Under the pieces are notes generated by a model, which saw only the letters and a program-made list of their open reading frames with translations, was not told the DNA's origin and ran no database searches. Made by a program: the position numbers and the translations under genes. Shown here piece by piece: positions 39,176-44,922 of a stretch of 44,922 nucleotides of DNA. Numbering within the stretch: position 1 is the stretch's first letter; every line of letters begins with the position of its first letter. This DNA comes from Planctomycetota bacterium (lineage in GTDB: Bacteria; Planctomycetota; Phycisphaerae; Phycisphaerales; UBA1924), in the NCBI GenBank assembly GCA_014584315.1, contig JACTNA010000023.1, positions 1 to 44,922 of the forward strand, read 5' to 3'.

Positions 39176-41152
39176 CTATGGGATGCACCGCGGACGCCTG
39201 AAAACATTGATAGCTTTCCGCTTGTCACTGTCGTACGCTCCCGTGGAGTTTTCGTACAGTCGCTCCAGGGTTCCGCTAGGTTCGCCGGGGACGGGGACAA
39301 GCTCTTTGAAAAAAATCGTGCGACGAGGGGAACTCTCGAACTTCGCGTGGAATGCCATATACAGCTGCTCACCTCCATCGGAATCCCTCAACGGAAAGAC
39401 GCACGGGCTGCCGAAGCTGGCTGGGCCGTGGGCACTCTCGCTTGCAGCAGGCACATTGTGTCGATCGCTGCGAAGGAGCAGCTTCTCGACAACGGTATAG
39501 TGCCCGTCATTCACCAGGTCAAAACTCGCAAAGTTAAAGTTACTAAACCTATGCCGGTAAACGATCTGGTATGCAGCAGAGTCCCATGTGTTGCGAGAGA
39601 ACAGCAAAAAATAACCCTGACCACTCATATAGCAGGCCGCCGACGCTTCGGCAACGCCGCCCCAGCACCAAGGCTTCATCATCTTGTCCATTCGACCGTT
39701 AAATTCCCACTGGTTGGCGCTGCTATTCCAAATAAGCCAGTTCCAATTGCGATTGTTGGCCAGTCGAATCGCAGATGTATTAGATTTGAACTCGTACTGA
39801 GAGCTGGATAGCTCGTGTGCGGCAACATGGTTGCCCCATTTACCATCGTCTGGATCTCGCAGCTCGGATGGAACCCCGTACGCGTCGTTCCAATCATACA
39901 GCAACCAGTTCTTGCCCGTAAGAGGATCATGAAAGAACGAAGGTCCCTCCGCCATGAATGTGTGTGATGCCCATGCACGATGTCCCCAGCCTCTTCCGGG
40001 CAGCGATCCCGAGCCGCATGGAGCCGTCGAAGTCCAAAAGCGCTGCTCCAGCTGCCCCTGACTTGGTCCAGCGAGAATATTCGGATCGCCGCTGCAGGGG
40101 ATGAATCGCTCCACTGCAACGCCACCGTCGTATCGCCACATTCCGCCGTACGAATATGCGTACCACGCTGGGCTCGTGCTGAAACGTGGCCCGATATCCG
40201 AAAACCAATCCTTATTATGCCACGATAAGAAGTTGTTGAGGCTGATCGATACCAAGAAGATAGAAGAATTGTTCAACTCGGCATCCGCCAAGGCGGCCAG
40301 AAAGGTTGGCTCGTCAATATACCCTGGTTCGCCCGGAAAGGGCGGCGGGTTCTCGATCGCACTGAACGCCAGATAGATAGTCCCCGATTGGTCGCCTGGC
40401 ACACGATACAAGTGCGGAGACACGAGATTGATGAAACGACGGTTTCCACCGTTAAGGTACAAAAGACGATAGATACGATCCTGCCCAGACCAGCCACGAT
40501 TATTCTCATCGAAGACGGTCATGTGCACTTCGAAATTGTAGAAATCTTTAGTTCTGTAAATGATGAAGTTGGCGTGTTGTGTGCCAAGAACTGCTAGCTC
40601 ATCGCGATTGTTGCCAGTACTCGGATCCCCTGTGAAGTTGGTAACTACATCCGGAGCTCCGCTAGTTCCAGTGATGTAGTACCATGTCTCTGCGTTCTGA
40701 CCAACATCATCAATTCGCATGACCGCTGGATCGGCCAGGAGAATGGGCTGGTTGCGTTGGCCGGGACTCTGTCCGGGCGGGTTTTCACCGTTAGGGCGTA
40801 GTGCGAAGAGAAACCAGTCGCCCCCACTTTTCGGGTAGTACAGACCCTGCTTTGGGCCCCAAGTATACACCCCAACTCCACCATCGTTCATATACCGCAC
40901 AGAACCGCCGTTCAGGTTCTGCCAGTTCGGTATTTCGTAGAAAGAGCCCGTAGGTGATGGCACATACGTTGAAGTAATCCTCGGGGCCCCGGAGTAGGGA
41001 GCAGAGCAGTTCTGAGCGAACGACCAATGGGATCCGAACAGCTGAACCAGTGCAACCAAGAAAGTAGCTACTGTCAGTTTGCCCGCTGAACACGGTTGGT
41101 CGCACAGAATCCCCGCCGCACCAGGTTGAATTGGGCAATCACGCAGCAGCAC
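39176..41152 (-). CDS. Secreted GH43-like beta-propeller protein (copy 2, low GC)
   Basis: 658 aa from a GTG at 41152, chosen for GGAGG 5 nt upstream; the frame stays open to a TTG at 41251. The hydrophobic segment LTVATFLVALVQLFGSHWSFA-Q is a signal peptide with a long n-region. The body aligns by eye with the protein at 29000-30637: LADPAVM, WYYITGTSG, LVSPHLYRV, MAEGPSFFHDP, GNHVAAHEL and GGVAEASAACY...LLFSRNTWDSAAYQIVYRH. It is longer by about 110 residues with extra loops. Candidate catalytic Asp (ADPAV) and Glu (VAEAS) are kept. GC is close to 50 %, far below neighbours, which suggests transfer. Exact activity unknown. Confidence 0.7.
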   Translation of the reverse strand: MLLRDCPIQPGAAGILCDQPCSAGKLTVATFLVALVQLFGSHWSFAQNCSAPYSGAPRITSTYVPSPTGSFYEIPNWQNLNGGSVRYMNDGGVGVYTWGPKQGLYYPKSGGDWFLFALRPNGENPPGQSPGQRNQPILLADPAVMRIDDVGQNAETWYYITGTSGAPDVVTNFTGDPSTGNNRDELAVLGTQHANFIIYRTKDFYNFEVHMTVFDENNRGWSGQDRIYRLLYLNGGNRRFINLVSPHLYRVPGDQSGTIYLAFSAIENPPPFPGEPGYIDEPTFLAALADAELNNSSIFLVSISLNNFLSWHNKDWFSDIGPRFSTSPAWYAYSYGGMWRYDGGVAVERFIPCSGDPNILAGPSQGQLEQRFWTSTAPCGSGSLPGRGWGHRAWASHTFMAEGPSFFHDPLTGKNWLLYDWNDAYGVPSELRDPDDGKWGNHVAAHELSSSQYEFKSNTSAIRLANNRNWNWLIWNSSANQWEFNGRMDKMMKPWCWGGVAEASAACYMSGQGYFLLFSRNTWDSAAYQIVYRHRFSNFNFASFDLVNDGHYTVVEKLLLRSDRHNVPAASESAHGPASFGSPCVFPLRDSDGGEQLYMAFHAKFESSPRRTIFFKELVPVPGEPSGTLERLYENSTGAYDSDKRKAINVFRRPRCIP

Positions 41153-41260
41153 AGCAACCTCCTTCACTCCAGATTGGAGCGCTCGCCACTTTGTGAGAAT
41201 GAGGAGTGCCGCAAGCGTTGTCAAGAAAAAAATGGAGGGAACCGACGGCAAAATTGAGCG

Positions 41261-41382
41261 TTAGGGGGGCACTCGGGTCGTCTGCGGCCTCGCCAAGGCT
41301 TCGTACCCCTGACCGCGCAGCCACCCAGCGAGGCCCTCAGAGGGGTTCTCGTTGGGCTTGAACTTCGGACGCTGGAACTCAT
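41261..41382 (-). pseudogene. Truncated, frameshifted DUF5615/PIN-like toxin
   Basis: Just after the DUF433 stop, one frame reads QRPKFKPNENPSEGLAGWLR, then GQGYEALARPQTTRVPP and a TAA. This resembles the first ~25 residues of DUF5615 PIN-like toxins (KFxxDENLP...LxxxGHDA), the usual partner of DUF433 antitoxins. The only start codon (ATGA overlap with the DUF433 stop) is in another frame, and the similarity ends exactly where GC content collapses. A remnant cut by the incoming low-GC segment is the best reading. Confidence 0.5.
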
Positions 41383-41618
41383 CACGCGGCGTCCGGGGAA
41401 TGGGGGATCAGGCGCTCGCGGGCGAGTTCCGCCGCGTATGCCACGCAAGCACGCACGTCGTCAATCGTGATCGTGGGGTAATGCCGCACGATCTCGTCGG
41501 GGAGTAAACCCGCGGCGAGGTTGTCGAGCACGACCGACACCATGACGCGCGTCCCCCGGACGCACGCCTTGCCGTGGCAGACGGCGGGGTCCGACGTGAT
41601 GCGTTCGCGCCAGCTCAT
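41382..41618 (-). CDS. DUF433 family protein (antitoxin-like)
   Basis: 78 aa. ITSDPAVCHGKACVRGTRVMVSVVLDNLAAGLLPDEIVRHYPTITIDDVRACVAYAAELA is a full DUF433 domain: a small helix-turn-helix-like fold usually paired with a PIN-like DUF5615 toxin. Here the partner is a remnant, so the antitoxin is an orphan. The ATG has TATACT (41626-41631) 7 nt upstream and no ribosome site, leaderless type. Confidence 0.8.
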   Translation of the reverse strand: MSWRERITSDPAVCHGKACVRGTRVMVSVVLDNLAAGLLPDEIVRHYPTITIDDVRACVAYAAELARERLIPHSPDAA

Positions 41619-41670
41619 GCGAGCAAGTATAGTCGGCCGACCGCCGCGCCCCGGTCACCCGCGCCGCCCC

Positions 41671-43200
41671 TCAGAACTGCCGCCGCAGCCGCGCGCTCGG
41701 GATGCCCAGTTGGGCGCGGTACTTCGCCACGGTGCGGCGCGCGATCTCGATGCCGCGTTCCTTCAGGCGGTCCACCAGCGCGTCGTCGGAGAGCGGGTTC
41801 GCCTTGTCCTCGGCGTCCACGACCTCCTGGAGCGCGGCCTTGATCGCGTCCCACGAGATCTCCTCGCCGGTCTCCGTCTCCGTGCCGCCCGTGAAGAACC
41901 GGCGCAGCGGCACGACGCCCCGCGGCGTCATCACGTGCTTGTCCGCAACCGCGCGGCTGACGGTGGCGACGTGGATGCCGAGTTGCTCGGCCACCTGCGT
42001 CATCGGCAGCGGCCTGATCGCCTGCGGGCCGTAGTCGAAGAACTCGCGCTGGTGGTCCACCACCGCGTTCAGCACCCGCTGGAGCGTCCGCCGACGCTGC
42101 TCCACCGCGTCGATCAGCCACTGCGCGTTGTTCAGGTTCGTCCGCAGGAACTCGCGGTCGCGCTTCGGCACCGCCCGGTCGCGGACCATCTCCGCGTATT
42201 CCTTGTTGATCCGCAGGTTGGGCAGGCGCGAGTCGTTCAGGAACGCGATGTACCGGTCCTGCTCCTCGTCGTACTCCACGATCGCGTCCGGGATGATCGG
42301 CTCGGGCTGCTCGGCGACGAGTCGGCGTGCGGGCGCGAGGCTCAGGCGTCGCAGCAGTTCCAGGCCTGACTTGATCTCGTCGATCGTCAGGCCGGCGCGC
42401 TCGGCGATCTTCGGCAGGCGGTTCTGCGTCAGGTCTTCGAGGTGGTCGGCGACCAGCGTGCGCGCCACGCGGAGCGTGGCGGCGCGGTCCTCGTCGGAGT
42501 CCCAGCCCTCGCCGTCCTCCATCGCGTCGAGTTGCAGCAGCAGGCACTCGCGCGCGTCGCGGGCGGCGATGCCCGGCGGCTCGAGGAACAACTGCACGGC
42601 CGTCAGGGCGCGCTCGAGGTCGCCCACCCCGGCGCGCGCGCCGTCCGGGCCTGCGGGGGCGTTGGCCGCGATGGTCTCCAGCGGCGTGCGCAGGTAGCCG
42701 TCGTCGTCGAGGTACCCGATGATGAGTTCGCCCGGGCGCCGGAGCGACTCGTCCACGTCCGCCAGGTGCCACTGGTTGAGCAACTGCTCCGTGAGCGACG
42801 CCGCCCGGGCCGGGGCGGCCGCCATCGCGTCCATTTTCCCGTCGCGCTCGCCCTCGAGCCTGCGTGAGACGGCGCGCTCGGGCCGGTCGCGCAGCGGGGT
42901 CGCCGAGTACTCGTTCTCGGCGGCCTCGGGGTTGGCGCGCTCGAAGCGGTCGAGCCGATCGAACCCGTTCTCGGCGTCGCCCGTCGGCCCCGCCTGCTCG
43001 ACTCGGCCCTCCGGTCCGGCCTCCGGCCGATCCGCGCCCGGCTCGACCTGTTCGAGCGTCGCGTTCCCGGCGAGTTCCTGCTCGATGCGCTCCTCCAACT
43101 CGGTGAGGGGCATCTGGAGGATCTCCATGGACTGGATGACCCTGGGCGCCAGCTTCATCTGCTGGCCGAGTCGCATGTGCTGTGACGTCTCAAACCGCAT
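41671..43200 (-). CDS. rpoN: RNA polymerase sigma-54 factor
   Basis: 509 aa from the ATG at 43200; a TTG 6 nt earlier is less likely. Region I (MRLGQQMKLAPRVIQSMEILQMPLTELEERIEQEL) binds the activator and core. An acidic, variable region II covers about 55-120. The core-binding domain follows. The C-terminal helix-turn-helix (MTQVAEQLGIHVATVSRAVADKHVMTPRG) reads the -12 element, and the RpoN box RRTVAKYRAQLGIPSARLRR reads -24. It directs activator-dependent promoters of the GG-N10-GC type. I saw no adjacent enhancer-binding protein gene. It is about 50 nt downstream of recR on the same strand, with a short repeat between. Confidence 0.96.
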   Translation of the reverse strand: MRFETSQHMRLGQQMKLAPRVIQSMEILQMPLTELEERIEQELAGNATLEQVEPGADRPEAGPEGRVEQAGPTGDAENGFDRLDRFERANPEAAENEYSATPLRDRPERAVSRRLEGERDGKMDAMAAAPARAASLTEQLLNQWHLADVDESLRRPGELIIGYLDDDGYLRTPLETIAANAPAGPDGARAGVGDLERALTAVQLFLEPPGIAARDARECLLLQLDAMEDGEGWDSDEDRAATLRVARTLVADHLEDLTQNRLPKIAERAGLTIDEIKSGLELLRRLSLAPARRLVAEQPEPIIPDAIVEYDEEQDRYIAFLNDSRLPNLRINKEYAEMVRDRAVPKRDREFLRTNLNNAQWLIDAVEQRRRTLQRVLNAVVDHQREFFDYGPQAIRPLPMTQVAEQLGIHVATVSRAVADKHVMTPRGVVPLRRFFTGGTETETGEEISWDAIKAALQEVVDAEDKANPLSDDALVDRLKERGIEIARRTVAKYRAQLGIPSARLRRQF

Positions 43201-43229
43201 GCACAACCCAGTCCATTACCAACCCGCAC

Positions 43230-43254
43230 CCGTCACTTTGCCACTTTGTCACTC
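43230..43254. repeat. CACTTTG repeat containing the recR stop codon
   Basis: CCGTCACTTTGCCACTTTGTCACT on the plus strand. The recR TGA is inside AGTGACAAAG, exactly as at the arsM stop (2661-2663). Confidence 0.7.
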
Positions 43255-43944
43255 TACACGCTGCCTCCCCAGAATGGCGTCGGCCAGCACGGCCTTGTTG
43301 GCGTATTCGAGTTGCGACCCGCTGGGCAGGCCGCGCGCCAGGCGTGAGACCGCCACGCCGCGCTTGTGCAGTTCCTCGGCGAGGTAGAGGGCGGTGCCGT
43401 CGCCTTCGAGGGTGGGGTTCAGGCCGAGCACGACTTCGCGGATCGGCACGCCGCCGGGGTTCCTGGCCGGGTCGGCGACTCGGGCGAGCAGGTCGGCGGC
43501 GGTCAGGTCTTCCGGCCCGATCCCGTCCAGCGGGCTGAGCCGACCCATCAGCACGTGGTACAGGCCCTTGTACATGCCGGTCTGCTCGAGCGCGATGAGG
43601 TCCTTGGGCTGCTCGACCACCAGCACGACCGACCGGTCGCGCGAGGGATCGGCGCAGATCGCGCACGGGTCGCCCTCGGCGAAGTTCGAGCAGACCGAGC
43701 AGTGCCGAACCGTGCGCTTCACGTCCGCGATCGCGCGCGCGAGGGCCATGGCCGCGGCCTCGTCGCTCTTGAGGAGGTGGAACGCCAGGCGTTCCGCCGA
43801 GCGGCGCCCGATCCCCGGCAGGTCCGCCAGCCGCTCGATCAGGCGATCGACGGCCTCGGGGTAGGCGCGCGCCCGCGGTGCGGCGGGAGCGGGCCGCCCC
43901 GCGCCCGCCCCGGCCCCCTCCCTGGCGCCAGCGCGGTTCGTCAT
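43249..43944 (-). CDS. recR: Recombination mediator protein RecR
   Basis: 231 aa. RecR loads RecA at gaps together with RecO and RecF. An N-terminal helix-hairpin-helix (LADLPGIGRRSAERLAFHLL), the zinc finger CSVCSNFAEGDPCAIC, and the Toprim domain (VVLVVEQPKDLIALEQTGMYKGLYHVLMGRLSPLDGIGP) are all present. The N-terminus has about 25 extra Ala/Gly/Arg residues. The start is the ATG at 43944 with TACCAT (43951-43956) 6 nt upstream. dnaX, its usual neighbour, is elsewhere in this window. The last codon and stop lie in a short repeat. Confidence 0.95.
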   Translation of the reverse strand: MTNRAGAREGAGAGAGRPAPAAPRARAYPEAVDRLIERLADLPGIGRRSAERLAFHLLKSDEAAAMALARAIADVKRTVRHCSVCSNFAEGDPCAICADPSRDRSVVLVVEQPKDLIALEQTGMYKGLYHVLMGRLSPLDGIGPEDLTAADLLARVADPARNPGGVPIREVVLGLNPTLEGDGTALYLAEELHKRGVAVSRLARGLPSGSQLEYANKAVLADAILGRQRVE

Positions 43945-43950
43945 GCGCAC

Positions 43951-43967
43951 ATGGTAGGGACTACGAT
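43951..43967. promoter_or_regulatory. Face-to-face leaderless -10 boxes of recR and the phosphatase gene
   Basis: Only 30 bp separate the two divergent starts. TACCAT (minus, 43951-43956) serves recR and TACGAT (plus, 43962-43967) serves the phosphatase gene, 6 and 7 nt from their ATGs. The boxes are 5 bp apart, so the promoters must overlap. Confidence 0.55.
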
Positions 43968-43974
43968 CCGCCCG

Positions 43975-44610
43975 ATGCCCCGACAACCACGCGAACCGTT
44001 CTCCGTCGCCGGGTTCCTCCGCAACGCCCTCGCCATCGGCCTGATCGTCACGGTCGGCGTGCTGGCCTATCGCGAGTGGGTGCGTCCCAACCTCTTCCCG
44101 AAGAACTTCGGCGTCGTCACCGAGGGGGTCCTCTACCGCTCGGGCGAACTGACGCCCGCGGCCGTCGAGAAGGTCGTGCGAAGGCACGCCATCCGCACCA
44201 TCGTCGATCTCGGCGCGTTCGAGCCGGGCACGCGCGAGGAGCGGCTGGCGCAGCGGACGGCGGACGCGCTGGGCGTCGACCGCTTCCGCATGGACCTCGA
44301 GGGGGACGCCACGGGCAACCCGAACTACTACGCCGAGGCCCTGCGCATCATGACCGACCCGGAACGCCAGCCCGTGCTCGTGCAGTGCGGGGCCGGCTCG
44401 GAGCGAACCGGGTGCGCCGTCGCGATGTACCGCCACCTGGTCGAGGGCGTGCCGATGGACGACGCCTACGCCGAGACGCAGCGCTACAAGCACAACCCCC
44501 GCCGCAACCCGCGCCTGCGCGAGGTCTTCGAGGCCTGGACCGAGCCGGTGGGACGGGCGCTGCGCGAAGGCGGCGGGGTGCCGGGCGCGCAGCCGCTGAC
44601 CCAACGGTAA
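43975..44610 (+). CDS. Membrane-anchored dual-specificity/tyrosine phosphatase-like protein
   Basis: 211 aa. An N-terminal membrane helix (FLRNALAIGLIVTVGVLAYR, about 14-33) anchors the protein. The rest is a phosphatase fold with NFGVVTEGVLYRSGELTP, TIVDLGAFEPGTREER and the catalytic P-loop VQCGAGSERTG, where Cys and Arg satisfy CX5R. Substrates of this DSP/Siw14-like group include phosphoproteins and inositol pyrophosphates; here unknown. The ATG has TACGAT 7 nt upstream and no ribosome site. Confidence 0.82.
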   Translation: MPRQPREPFSVAGFLRNALAIGLIVTVGVLAYREWVRPNLFPKNFGVVTEGVLYRSGELTPAAVEKVVRRHAIRTIVDLGAFEPGTREERLAQRTADALGVDRFRMDLEGDATGNPNYYAEALRIMTDPERQPVLVQCGAGSERTGCAVAMYRHLVEGVPMDDAYAETQRYKHNPRRNPRLREVFEAWTEPVGRALREGGGVPGAQPLTQR

Positions 44611-44922
44611 TCTCGAAGCTCCACACACTTCGGTCAGCCGCCGCGGTCACGTTGGTGTGGCAACATGCCGACCTGTTCGAACCGCCTCGACTATCTGAAG
44701 AATGGAGTTCTTGAAGCGTTGGTACGAACGCATTCTCCGCTCCACGACGCTGAAATCCACCACTCTCGTCAGTGCTGGCTGGTCGAGTGTTGGCTGATAT
44801 TCCCCGATCTGCTCCCGGAGCCAGTGACCTGCCCCCAGTTTCTGTACCAGTGTCTATGAGAGTCGTGGTTCAAGGATAGTGACCGACGCTGGCCGCCGCG
44901 GAGGGAGGGGCGCAGCCCCGAC
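44611..44922. other. 312-bp terminal stretch with no assigned gene
   Basis: GC is lower than in the phosphatase gene. On the minus strand an open frame (44647-44853) reads protein-like (LREQIGEYQPTLDQPALTRV... to VRTGRHVATPT, then stop) but has no good start and no family I recognise. On the plus strand the first ~90 bp could also be read as ISKLHTLRSAAAVTLVWQHAD, faintly like an acyltransferase N-terminus. TGACCTGCCCCC (44825-44836) resembles the terminal inverted repeats of some IS3-type elements. This may be a decayed mobile-element or gene-fragment zone. Confidence 0.3.

Noticed and set aside
41100..41251. TTG start at 41251 for the second GH43-like gene
   Set aside because: It would add a hydrophobic stretch before the signal peptide and lacks a ribosome site. 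The GTG at 41152 has GGAGG 5 nt upstream.

Overview
The window comes from a GC-rich (about 70 % by eye) bacterial chromosome. It most resembles a planctomycete, probably of the Phycisphaerae type. The pointers are YDLRG/GYDMSG-type CPECG zinc ribbons (window start and 35179-35994), a DUF1080 lipoprotein, a PHP-glycosyltransferase fusion, many GTG starts, and short-period repeats between genes. This placement is inference from gene content; there is no rRNA gene to confirm it. About 40 protein genes are supported. I found no tRNA, rRNA, CRISPR array or intact insertion sequence.

Layout. 1-2.6 kb: end of a zinc-ribbon gene, a saccharopine-dehydrogenase-like gene and prmC. 2.66-5.5 kb: an arsenic operon on the minus strand, arsR-arsC-acr3-arsM, with a clear promoter and candidate operator. 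5.5-6.25 kb: a VapBC toxin-antitoxin pair. 6.3-16.3 kb: a long minus-strand run with a DUF1080 lipoprotein, trmB, a hybrid histidine kinase, queC-queE-queD (7-deazaguanine pathway), an HtrA protease and polA. 16.3-18.7 kb: dnaX, with what looks like a complete programmed -1 frameshift signal, and a Nudix hydrolase. 18.8-25.9 kb: TPR and HEAT-like proteins, a C4 zinc-finger protein, an ArnT-like glycosyltransferase, a methyltransferase and an AhpD-like protein. 26.1-31.5 kb: a PHP-GT4 fusion, then a lower-GC stretch with a secreted GH43-like propeller protein and a methyltransferase. 31.8-39.1 kb: guaB, three tandem small membrane proteins, aat, a membrane zinc-ribbon protein, the cdaA-cdaR pair and an FkbM methyltransferase. 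39.1-41.3 kb: a second low-GC GH43-like gene whose edge coincides with a truncated toxin gene. 41.4-44.6 kb: a DUF433 antitoxin, rpoN, recR and a dual-specificity phosphatase. 44.6-44.9 kb: an unassigned stretch.

Three patterns cut across the window. First, about a dozen genes carry a TANNNT -10-like hexamer 5-7 nt before the start codon and no Shine-Dalgarno sequence. This suggests widespread leaderless transcription, and I used it to choose several starts. Second, short-period direct repeats of several unrelated units sit at gene ends: the stop codon lies inside or within about 25 nt of a repeat for eight genes. Third, two low-GC paralogous secreted GH43-like proteins sit about 9 kb apart in a GC-rich background and look acquired.

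The most exciting single item is dnaX. A Shine-Dalgarno-like stretch, a G_GGA_AAA slippery heptamer in the right phase, a 6-nt spacer and a perfect 10-bp GC stem whose loop holds the zero-frame stop predict a 384-aa gamma product and a 541-aa tau product from one gene.
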